Origin: Doris montereyensis
Taxonomy: Eukaryota; Mollusca; Gastropoda; Nudibranchia; Dorididae
Length of the DNA: 64,000 nucleotides
Direction: 5' to 3'
Assembly: GCA_037039925.1 (NCBI GenBank)
Contig: JAXRKP010001148.1
Location: 43,501-107,500, forward strand
The translations under genes were made by a program, and so were the position numbers. Position 1 is the stretch's first letter. Every line of letters begins with the position of its first letter. The notes under the pieces are model-generated. The model was given only the letters and a program-made list of their open reading frames with translations, did not search any database and had not been told where the DNA came from. Shown one piece after another: positions 11,517-22,400 of the stretch.

Positions 11517-11690
11517 GATAAAAAGGAGGTACCGTGTGCATATCACAACACTCTATGCACCTCACTAATCTCCTGGCCGTGTACAAGACTATCCGGGCAT
11601 AATAATAACAACATTCTAACTCAAACCCCAAGATCACCTTAGAATAGTGATGTGGGTAAAAAAATCAACTCAAATCAAAACAGCTTTGTC
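11514..11690 (+). repeat. SINE-A copy, head replaced by (TC)n
   Basis: Plus-orientation body: AAGATAAAAAGGAGGTACC, CATATCACAACACTCTATGCA, then CCCCAAGATCACCTTAG and a tail AATCAACTCAAATCAAAAC. The tRNA-like head is missing; the microsatellite at 11396-11513 takes its place. Confidence 0.75.
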
Positions 11691-11749
11691 CCAAGCGATT
11701 GCTACAGGTATTTATTGTATAGCTTAAAACATTTAGATAAAACAAAAAG

Positions 11750-11790
11750 AAAGAGAAGAAGAAAGAAAGAAAGAAAGAAAGAAAAATGGA
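11750..11790 (+). repeat. (GAAA)n microsatellite
   Basis: AAGAAAGAAAGAAAGAAAG and surrounding A/G-rich sequence. Confidence 0.9.
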
Positions 11791-12017
11791 CAAAAAGAAT
11801 ACATGAATGAATATACAATACATTTTTAAATAATACGAAGGAACCACAGGAGCCCTATTTTATCACCAAGGAGAAAAATACTTAAGACTTCGATAATTTG
11901 GAAAGCATCAGCTAGTGCTAATTGGCAGTGAGATATAGTCCTAGTCTTATAGTTATCTTTTTTTGTTGTTCTTGTTTCCAATACTCATACCTCTCTTTCT
12001 TCCCTGCCTTTTTTCTT

Positions 12018-12245
<228 letters not shown>

Positions 12246-12465
12246 TCCTTCTCACCTTTTATTACTTACTTATTTTCATATTTGTTATTTCATTCTAGAT
12301 CTGAACCTTCCATTCTCGCTCATTCTTCACATCACCCTCTACTACGTTTCTTATCATCACTGTCTTTTTCTTTCTTTCTTCCTCCTTTCTGTTTTTCTTC
12401 TGACATCACATTGTGTGATGCCTGCAGTAGTACGTAGATCTAGATTCTAAATATTTCTCGTTTGT

Positions 12466-12500
12466 TGTCTGACGAAGGGTTATACCCGAAACGTCACGTG
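12466..12500 (+). ncRNA. Hammerhead-ribozyme-like motif of a Penelope-like element
   Basis: CTGACGA (12469-12475) is followed by one A, a 4-bp hairpin GGGT/ACCC with a 3-nt loop, and GAAACGTC (12488-12495). This is the hammerhead core (CUGANGA, stem II, GAA, then a palindromic ACGU stem III and a cleavable C). Penelope-like elements are known to carry small hammerhead variants of this type that act as dimers. It lies about 750 bp upstream of Penelope-type reverse transcriptase sequence in the same orientation. The extra unpaired A and mismatch beside stem II make activity uncertain. Confidence 0.6.
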
Positions 12501-12780
12501 TTTGTTCTGTCTTTATTAGTGGAGTTGTCACTTATTGTCATATTTCGACAATACATTTTTAAAGAGCATCCGAATGGACTTTGATATCAAGTATCGCAAT
12601 ACATTAATCCATTGCTTGTAGATGGCGATACCGACTTCAAACTAGTCCGATTATCAATTCACGACGGGGTCAAAGGTTGCATGTATAAGCCTATAAAAAT
12701 CTTTAGGCTACAGCAAGGCCGTCTATAACCTACCTATATAGACGGCCCTTGGCTACAGTCATACAAATTACAATCACACA

Positions 12781-12931
12781 GAGGAGTAGTGGTAGTAGTA
12801 GTAGCAGCCGTAGTACCAGTAGCAGCAGTAGTAGTAGAAATAGTAATAGTAGAAGTAACAGTAGAAGTAGCAGCAGTAGTAATAACAGCAGCAGCAGTAG
12901 TAATAGTAGTAATATTAGTAGTGGTAGTAGT

Positions 12932-12993
<62 letters not shown>

Positions 12994-12994
12994 T

Positions 12995-13031
<37 letters not shown>

Positions 13032-13112
13032 CAGTAGCAGTAGTAGTAATAATAGAAGAAGCAGTACTACTAGTAGCAGCAGCAGTAGTAGTAGTAGTAT
13101 TAGTAGTAGTAT
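12781..13112 (+). repeat. (AGT)n / (TAG)n trinucleotide array
   Basis: Imperfect AGY repeats flank a nearly pure (TAG)n core of about 100 bp (12935-13030). It lies between the ribozyme-like motif and the Penelope reverse transcriptase segment, so it may have grown inside the element. Both strands are open over 140 codons purely because of the 3-bp period. Confidence 0.97.
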
Positions 13113-13224
13113 CTAATGATAAAAGAAATAGTACTCCTTCTATTGTCCTAGAAGCAGCGATGCTACTGTCTCTAATAATCGCATCGTAAAATCCACTATC
13201 GATCAACTCATCAAGACGGATGAC

Positions 13225-14552
13225 CTTCCACCTTCCCGCAACCCACCTTGTCTTCGACTATAGCACTTTGGGTAATCCTTGTTATTATCTTCTACCCAAA
13301 ATTCATAAGACCAACAACCCTGGTCGCCTATCGTATCCACTTGTTCTTGACCCACTGAACGCATTTCGGATTTTCTTGACTCTGTTTTTGCTCCTATAGT
13401 TGCTTCTTTGCCACATATCTGAAGGACACTAACCACTCCTTGAAAATCTTTAGGTCCATTTACTTCCATCATGATGTTGATGACTTAATTTTTTCTTGAT
13501 GTATGCTCATTGTACACATCAATTCCTCATTCAGATGGTCTCACAGCCATCTGTTTCTTCCTCGAACCGCGCACTGATTGCACTATCCCTATTCCTACTT
13601 TGCTTCGGCTCAGGTAGCTGGTACTCACATTGAACCCGTTTGAGTTCAATGGTGAAATACTGACCAGATCAATGGCGTGGCCATGGGCACCAAAATGGGC
13701 CCCAGATACGCTTGTCTTTTTATGGGCCATCAGGAATTCCTCATCACCAGAGCTTCAAAGGGCCACAACCCTTCACTACTACGAATACATCGATGATGAC
13801 ATAGGTTTCTGCTCTATGGCCAAGGACGAACTTGAAGAATACGTCAAGTTTGTCCAATCAGTCAATCCAGTGATACGCTACACCTTTCAAATATTCACAT
13901 CTGAAGTGACATTTTTGGACATCGGGGTGATCTTGTCGAATGGGTCAATTACTACCTCTATCCATTACAAAGAAACTGACAGTCACAGCTACCTTCCATA
14001 TTTCCTTCTCATCCCGTCTCCTGTAAGAATTCAATCCCTTTCTCCCAATTTCTGCGTTCTCGTCGTCTCTGTCAGGATGACATAGACTTCGTGGAACAGG
14101 CCGGGAGAATGGGTGAATTCTTTCGGGAAGAGGATTTCCACAACATATCATTTCATCTGCTCTCAACTGCATTCAAGCACTACAACACTCTGGGTCATAC
14201 CTAAACTCAAGCAAAAGCCCTAATGGCCGAGTGAAACTCATCATGACAAAACATCCTGACAATAAACACATAAATCACAAATGACTTGGTTTCAAAACAT
14301 TATTGCATCCTACAAAATCATCCCATCACAAGAAATGTGTTCTCTGATCCGTCTCTTTTTTTTTACAGGACGGACAGGAATCTTCGTAATCTCCTTACAG
14401 CAGGTTACATACTCCTTCCTACACAGGCACTCGCCAGTGTGGCAGGAGACGTTGTAATACCTGCTCATATGTTGAGGAGGGTGGTATCCATATATCCTTC
14501 CCCAACCATGAACTGAAAGTCACTTCAGCCTTTACATGTGTCCAGAGTCCTC
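13225..14552 (+). mobile_element. Penelope-like element reverse transcriptase (broken, lacks GIY-YIG end)
   Basis: Segments in order, in shifting frames: YYLLPKIHKTNNPGR (13283), a PTERISDFLDS stretch (13350), INGVAMGTKMGPRYACLFMG (13669), YEYIDDDIGF with the YIDD catalytic motif (13780-13810), TFLDIGVILSNGSI (13912), a linker FVEQAGRMGEFFREEDFH (14090), and CGRRRCNTCSYVEEGG (14440-14485). The last is the cysteine block that precedes the GIY-YIG nuclease in Penelope-like elements. The sequence is then cut off at FTCVQS by the satellite at 14545. Several stops and frame breaks make it non-functional as written, though many breaks may be consensus errors. A retroelement of the Penelope class is well supported; the sub-lineage is not. 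Confidence 0.88.
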
Positions 14553-16662
14553 TGTCCAGAGTCCAGAGTCCTCTGTCAGAGTCCAGAGTCCGCTGTCCAG
14601 AGTCCAGAGTCCTCCATCCAGAGTCCAGATTCCACTGTCGAGACTCCAGAGTCCTCCGTCCAGAGTCCAAAGTCCGCTGTCCAGAGTCCAGAGTCCTCCA
14701 TCCAGAGTCCTCCGTCCAGTCCAGAGTCCTCCGTTCAGTCCAGAGTCCTCCGTCCAGAGTCCTCCGTCCAGTCCAGTCCTCCATCCAGTCCAGAGTCCTC
14801 CGTCCAGTCCAGAGTCCTCCGTCCAGTCCAGAGTCCACAGTCCTCCGTGCAGAGTCCTCCATCAAGTCCAGAGTCCAGAGTCCACAGTCCACAGTCCTCT
14901 GTCCAGAGTCCAGAGTCCTCCATCCAGTCCAGAGTCCTGCGTCCAGTTCAGAGTCCTCCATCCAGTCCAAAGTCCTCCGTCCAGTCCAGAGTCCTCCATC
15001 CAGTCCAGAGTCCACAATCCTCCGCCCAGAGTCCTCCGTCCAGTCCAGAGCCCACAGTCCTCCGTCCAGAGTCCTCCGTCCAGTCCTCCGTCAGAGTCCT
15101 CCGTCCAGTCCGTCCAGTCCAGAGTCCTCCGTCCAGTCCACAGTCCTCCGTCCAGTCCAGAGTCAACAGTCCTCCGTCCAGAGTCCTCCGTCCAGTCCAC
15201 AGTCCTTCTGTCCAGTCCAGAGTCCACAGTCCTCCGTCCACAGTCCTCTGTCCAGAGTCCTCCGTCCAGTCCAGAGTCCAGTCCTCCGTCAGTACAGAGT
15301 CATCCATTCAGTCCAGACTCCACAGTCCTCTGTCCAGTCCAGAGTCCTCCGTCCAGTCCAGAGTCCACAGTCCTCCGTCCAGAGTCCAGAGTCTACAGTT
15401 CTCCGTCCAAAGTCCAGAGTCCTCCATCCAGAGTCCAGAGTCCGCCGTCCTCCGTTCAGTCCAGAGTCCTCCGTCCAGAGTCCAGAGTCTCCTGTCCAGT
15501 CCAGAGTCCACAGTCCTCCGTCCAGAAACCAGAGTCCAAAGTCCAGAGTTCAGAGTCCAGAGTCCAGAGTCCTCCATCCAGTGTCCTTCGTCCAGAGTCC
15601 TCTGTCCAGTCCTTCCTCCTTCGTCCAGAGTGCAGAGTCCAGAGTCAAAGTCCAGAGTCCTCCGTCCATAGTTCAGAGTCCAGAGTCCTCCATCCAGTGT
15701 CCTTCATGCAGAGTCCTCCGTCCAGAGTCCTCCGTCCAGAGTACATAGTCCTCCGTTCAGAGTCCAGAGTCCTCCGTCCAGTCCAGTCCTCCGTCCTCCG
15801 TTCAGTCCAGAGTCCTCCATCCAGAGTCCAGAGTCCAGAGTCATCCTTCCAGAGTCCAGAGTTTTCCGTTCAGAGACCTCTGTCCAGTCCAGAGTCCTCC
15901 GTCCAGAGTCCAGAGTCCTCCCAGTGTTCTTCGTCCAGAGTCCTCCGTCCAGAGTCCTCCGTCCAGTCCAGAGTCCACAGTCCTCCGTCCAGAGTCCACA
16001 GTCCTCCGTTCAGTCCAGAGTCCTCCGTTCAGAGTCCTCCGTCCAGTCCAGTCCCCCGTCCTCCGTTCAGTCCAGAGTCCTCCATCCAGAGTCCAGTGTC
16101 CAGAGTCATCCGTCCAGTCCAGAGTTTTCCGTTCAGAGTCCTCTGTCCAGTCCAGAGTCCAGAGTCCAGAGTCCAGAGTCCTCCCAGTGTTCTTCGTCCA
16201 GAGTCCTCCGTCCAAAGTCCTTCATCCTTCGTCTAGAGTCCAGAGTCCTTCGTCTAGAGTCCTTCGTCCAAAGTCCTCCGTCCAGAGTCCAAAGTCCTCC
16301 ATCCAGTGTCCTTCGTCCAGAGTCCTTCGTCCAGAGTCCTTCATCCTTCGTCCAGAGTCCAGAGTCCAGAGTCTAGAGTCAAGGGTCCAGAGTCCAGGGT
16401 CAAGAGTCCAGAGTCCAGAGTCCAGAGCAGATTCCAGAATCCAAAGTCCTCCGTCCAGAGTCCTCCGCCAAGAGTCCAGAGTCCTCCATCCAGAGTCCTC
16501 CATCCAGAGTCCAGAGTCCTCCGTCCAGAGTCCTCCGTCCAGAGTCCTCCATGTAGAGTCCATAATCCACGGTCCAGAGTCCAGAGTCCTCCGTCCAGAG
16601 TCCTTCGCCAAGTGTCCAGATTCTTCCGTCCAGAGTCCAGAGTCCATAGTCCTCCGTGCGGA
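14545..16662 (+). repeat. Satellite built on 7-bp modules (CCAGAGT / CCTCCGT)
   Basis: About 2.1 kb of CCAGAGT, CCTCCGT and CCAGTCC modules in varying order (14- and 21-bp combinations). The left edge touches the Penelope reading frame and the right edge is followed within a few bases by a Harbinger fragment. Multiple long open frames (up to 566 codons, S/P/V/Q or W/T/L/D/G rich) follow from the simple period and lack of stop words; they are not genes. Confidence 0.97.
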
Positions 16663-16674
16663 ACGGCATAGGCA

Positions 16675-16995
16675 GTCACACATCCTTTCGTCATCAAGGA
16701 TTCTTCTGATGAAGATACTTTGATTGCGCTAGCATTGCTAATACTAATAAATACAAAGAAAAGAAAAAAGCGCATTATGTGGTGTCGTGAACATTTTCTC
16801 TTGAGGAGAGAGTTTCAAAGAACGTTCTGCTCATTAATGACGCGTAAAGATCACAAATTATTTTTCAACTATCTAAGAATGTCACACAAGACTTATGAGG
16901 AACTCAAGACACTAGTGCTTCCGCATCTAGAACCTGTGGGTTGTAATTGGCGGGATCCAATATCTGTAGAATGGCAAAACAACCCTGTGTTCAGA
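16675..16995 (+). mobile_element. PIF/Harbinger transposase N-terminal fragment
   Basis: The frame reads DTLIALALLILINTKKRKKR, then WCREHFLLRREFQRTF, DHKLFFNYLRMSHKTYEELK and a LVLPHLEP segment. The pattern W-x-R-x-x-x-x-R, F-x-x-Y-x-R-M-S, then a short helix and V-x-P-x-(I/L) is the conserved start of HARBI1-like transposases. The DDE catalytic domain is absent: the frame ends near 17008, soon followed by a G-run. Confidence 0.7.
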
Positions 16996-17100
16996 AATGT
17001 TTCACATTGAATGGAAATAAATCGGTCATGCTGAAATGTTTTATCAAAACCATTTTGACTGTGAAACCTGTTTATATAAAAATTAATAGAATACCGTATA

Positions 17101-17123
17101 CCGGGGGGGGGGGGGGGGGGGGT
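17101..17123 (+). repeat. Poly-G run
   Basis: About 20 consecutive G (17102-17122). A second such run is at 10968-10983. Length is likely unreliable in the consensus. Confidence 0.95.
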
Positions 17124-17394
17124 TCACAGTACAATAAACTCACCTGCTGGTGGGAATTTACTATCAATATTTTCCCGAACTTGTATTCTTTGTTCTTTGT
17201 TACGGTAGTCTGGGTTTTGGAGGTCCCAAATAAGTGGCTGGGGTCTCAAGCTCAATAAGTTTCTTCTTGTCGTCGTCCGTCTCGAGTTCACCTGTACTGT
17301 AATCTTACCACACACCTCACAAAAAGTGAACACGTTCAATTTTCAACACACGCGGTTTTCGTTACCGCTGTGTCGTGTCGTCCTATGTAAGTAG

Positions 17395-17790
17395 ATAAAG
17401 ACAAACAGTGAGGTAAGGGGCATGTCGGAAGTGAAGGTAATGACACAAGATGATATGAAAACCCCATAGGAACAAAGACAAACAGTGAGGTAAGGGGCAT
17501 GTCGGAAGTGAAGGTAATGACACAAGATGTGAAAAATAGGAACAAAGACAAAAGATGATCGGAAGTGAAGGTAATGACACAAGATGATATGAAAACCCCA
17601 TAGGAACAAAGACAAACAGTGAGGTAAGGGCATGTCGGAAGTGAAGGTAATGACACAAGATGATATGAAAACCCCATAGGAACAAAGACAAACAGTGAGG
17701 CAAGGGGCACGGAAGTGAAGGTAATGACACAAGATGATATGAAAGCCCGATAGGAACAAAGACGAGACAAATACAATACAAGGAGTAAAC
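17395..17790 (-). repeat. SINE-C body expanded in tandem (about 77-bp unit)
   Basis: About five copies of a segment of a third dispersed family (SINE-C). Each has ACAAAGACAAACAGTGAGG, GTGAAGGTAATGACACAAGA and ATATGAAAACCCCATAGG; spacing is 76-77 bp, with one copy truncated near 17541. Read on the minus strand it matches the body of the single SINE-C copy immediately to the right, so this is a tandem expansion of an internal SINE segment. Confidence 0.85.
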
Positions 17791-17796
17791 CGAGGG

Positions 17797-18065
17797 CTCG
17801 TAGTTAGCTCGGTTGGTAGCACGCTTTCTTTTCGTGGCTTTCTTTTTCATGGCTTTCTTTTCATGGCTTTCTTTTTATGGCGAGGCGATGGGTGCCGACG
17901 CAGAGGTCGCGGGTTCGATCCCCATGGTGGCCAGGATTGTTTTCGGTCTATTCCTTGTATTTGTCTCGTCTTTGTTCCTATGGGGCTTTCATATTATCTT
18001 ATGTCATTACCTTCACGTCCTATGCAAAGCGGTACTCTAAATCTTTGTGTCCACTTTTGTTTTCA
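17797..18065 (+). repeat. SINE-C copy with tRNA-like head
   Basis: Head with A-box-like TAGCTCGGTTGG (17805-17816) and B-box GGTTCGATCCC (17912-17922), interrupted by four 14-15-bp GCTTTCTTTTCATG units. The body contains TTTGTCTCGTCTTTGTTCCT and TGTCATTACCTTCAC. It stands head-to-head with the minus-strand tandem copy at 17395-17790. tRNA-derived SINE by structure; not a functional tRNA gene. Confidence 0.8.
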
Positions 18066-18159
18066 GGCGTGAGATGAGTTGTGTGCCGCGTGCCCGGTGC
18101 CCTGTGCCTTCCTATGGAAGGTCGGCCTTACGTTACAATATATACATAATACATGGCAA

Positions 18160-18352
18160 TCAAAGCTTGCTTCGCACCGGTTCGCTTGGTTGGTGATGCG
18201 CTCTCTTTTCAACGTGAGGCAATGGGTAAGGACGTAGAGGTCGAGGTCGCAAGTTCGATTCTGTTGATGCTCAAAGATTGTTTTCAGCCTATTACTTTGT
18301 ACAGTATATATTTGTCTTGTCTTGGTTGCTACGAGGTTTTAACATAATTTCA
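18160..18352 (+). repeat. SINE-C copy, diverged
   Basis: GGTTCGCTTGGTTGGTGATGCG, an intervening GTGAGGCAATGGGTAAGGACG, a degraded B-box AGTTCGATTCT and then TTGTCTTGTCTTGGTTGCTA match the SINE-C head and start of the body. Same orientation as the copy at 17797. Confidence 0.75.
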
Positions 18353-18518
18353 CTGCCGGTACCTTATTCATAGAGGCGTGGCATACCCATTATTGTATGG
18401 GGTGCCACTATAAAATAACGTCTTAATATCATACTTTCAGACAACTGATATAAATCATACCACACGATGTAGTTACTAGTACAATGTACGACGTAATAAA
18501 GCCTCCGCAAACTTTTGA

Positions 18519-19082
<564 letters not shown>

Positions 19083-19084
19083 AC

Positions 19085-19339
19085 ACCAGTGATAGTGATA
19101 AAGTAAGAGACGATAGAGACAGAGACAGAGATACAGATTAGACAGAGACAGAGACTACAGAGAGAGTGATAGACCAGATAGTACCCAGTGATAGTGATAC
19201 AACCTCTGATAGTCATACTATAAGTGATAGGGATAGATATTACTACCAGTGATAGTGAGATAGTGAGAGACCAGTGAGAGTGACGGAGGATTACTACCAC
19301 TTACCAGGATACCAGAGAGAGATTAGAGTGATAGACCTT

Positions 19340-19375
<36 letters not shown>

Positions 19376-19440
19376 ATTAGAGACCAGAGATAGGGGGAGG
19401 GACGGATGAAGAAAGAGAGAGATGACAATAACTCGTCACT
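19085..19440 (+). repeat. Transition from (GA)n into the 9-bp-module satellite
   Basis: Mix of GAGACAGAGACAG words and the first ACCAGTGATAGTGATA modules, plus a short (GA)n run at 19341-19372. It looks like a graded junction, either real or a consensus blend. Confidence 0.8.
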
Positions 19441-22400
19441 AGATTCAAATAAAGATGGTAATATCGATAGTAATACTACCATTACTACCAGTGATACTAG
19501 TGATACTGCTATTACTACCAGTGATAGTGATACTGCTATTACCACTAGTAATAGTGATATTTTATATTACTACCAGTGATAGTGATACTACCATTACTAC
19601 CAGTGATAGTGATACTACCATTACTACCAGTAATAGTGATACTACCATTGCTACCATTGAGAGTGATACTACCATTACTACCAGTGATAGTGATACTACC
19701 ATTACTACCATGTAATAGTGATACTACCATTACTACCAGTAATACTAATACTACCAGTGATAGTGATACTACCATTACTACCAGTAATAGTGATACTACC
19801 ATTACTACCATTGATAGTGATACTACCATTACTACCAGTAACAGTGATACTACCATTACTACCAGTAATAGTGCTACTACCAGTGATAGTGATACTACCA
19901 TTATTACCAGTATTAGTGATACAACTATTACTACCATTGATAGTGATACTACCATTACTACCAGTGATAGTGATACTACAATTACTACCAGTGATAGTGA
20001 TACTACCATTATTACCAGTGATAGTGATACTACCATTACTACCAGTGATAGTGGTACTACCATTACTACCAGTAATAGTGGTACTACCAGTTATAGTGAT
20101 ACTACCATTACTACCAGTGATAGTGATAGTACTACCAGTGATAGTGATACAACCTCTGATAGTCTACTATCAGTGATAGTAATTGGATATTACCATAAGT
20201 ACCAGTGATAGTAATGCTACCAGTGATAGCGATACTACTTCTACTATTATTACCAGTGATAGTGATATTCCCAGTGATAGTGATACTACCATTACTACCT
20301 GTGATAGTGATACTACCATTACTACCAGCTATAGTGAAACTACCGTTACTACCAGTTATAGTGATACTACCATTACTACCAGTGATAGTGATACTACCAT
20401 TACCACCAGTGATAGTGATACTAAAATTACTACCAGTGATAATGATACTACCATTACCACCAGTGATAGTGATACTACCATTACTACCAGTGATAATAAT
20501 ACTACCATTACTACCAGTGATAGTGATACTACCATTACTACCACTTACCAGTGATAGTGATACTACCATTACTACCAGTTATAGTGATACCATTACTACC
20601 AGTGATAGTGATACTACCATTACTACCAGTGATAGTGATACTACTATTACCACCAGTGATAGTGATACTACCATACCACCAGTTATAGTGATACTACCAT
20701 TACCACCAGTGATAGTGATACTACTATTACTCAGTGATAGTGATACTACCATTACTACCAGTGATAGTGATACTACTATTACTACCAGTGATAGTGATAC
20801 TACCATTACTACCAGTTATAGTGATACTACCATTACTACCAGTGATAGTGATACTACCATTACTTACTACCAGTTATAGTGATACTACCATTACTACCAG
20901 TGATAGTGATACTACCAGTGATATTACTACCAGTGATAGTGATACTACCATTACTACCAGTGATAGTGATACTACCATTACTACCAGTGATAGTGATACT
21001 ACCATTACTACCAGTGATAGTGTGATTACTACCATTACTACCAGTACAAGTAATATTGATACTACCATTACTACCAGTGATAGTGATACTACCATTACTA
21101 CCAGTGATAGTGATACTACTATTACTACAAGTAATAGTGATACTACCATTACTACCAGTGATAGTGATACTACCATTACTACCAGTGATAGTGATACTAC
21201 TATTACTACCAGTGATATTGATACAACTATTACTACCAGTGATAGTGATACTACCTATTACTACCAGTGATAGTGATACTACTATTACTACCAGTGATAG
21301 TGATACTACTATTACTACCAGTGATAGTGATACTACTATTACTGATACTACTATTACTACCAGTGATTGTGATACTATCATTACTACCAGTGATAGTGAT
21401 ACTACTATTACTACCAGTGATAGTGATACTACTATTACTACCAGTGATAGTGATACTACTATTACTACCAGTAATAGTGATACTACTATTACTACCAGTG
21501 ATAGTGATACTACTATTAATACCAGTGATAGTGATACTACTATTACTACCAGTGATAGTGATACTACTATTACTACAAGTAATAGTGATACTACTATTAC
21601 TACCAGTAATAGTGATACTACTATTACTACCAGTGATAGTGATACTACTATTACTACCAGTAATAGTGATACTACTATTATTACCAGTGATAGTGATACT
21701 ACTATTACTACCAGTGATAGTGATACTACCATTACTACCAGTGATAGTGATACTACTATTACTACCAGTGATAGTGATATAATACTACAAGTACCAGTGA
21801 TAATGATACTACCAGTCATAGTGATACTACTAGTGATAGTGATACTACCAGTGATAGTGGTACTACCAGTGATATTGATACTACCAGTCATAGTGATACT
21901 ACCAGTGATAGCGATACTACCAGTGATAGTGATACTACCAGTCATAGTGATACTACCAGTGATCAGTGATAATGATACTACCATTACTACCAGTGATAGT
22001 GATACTACTATTGCTACCAGTGATAGTGATACTACCATTACTACCAGTGATAGTGATACTACTATTACTACCAGTGATAGTGATACTACCGGTGATAGTG
22101 ATACTACCAGTCATAGTGATACTACCAGTGATAGTGATACTAGCAATCATAGTGATACTACCAGCGATAGTGATACTAGCAGTCTTAGTGATACTATCAG
22201 TGATAGTGATACTACCAGTCATAGTGATACTACCAGTGATAGTGATACTACCATTACTACCAGTTATAGTGATACTACCATTACTACCAGTGATAGTTAT
22301 ACTACTACCACTACCAGTTATAGTGATACTACCATTAATACCAGTGATAGTGATACTACCATTACTACCAGTGATAGTGATACTACCATTACTACCAGTG

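Noticed and set aside
14536..16775. Open frames of up to 566 codons in the CCAGAGT satellite
   Set aside because: Repeat-driven S/P/V/Q and W/T/L/D/G strings on opposite strands, with no domain and no start context.
17797..17935. Functional tRNA gene (A- and B-box present; also at 43341 and 49345)
   Set aside because: The heads cannot fold as complete tRNAs, are interrupted or diverged, and continue into repeated SINE bodies.
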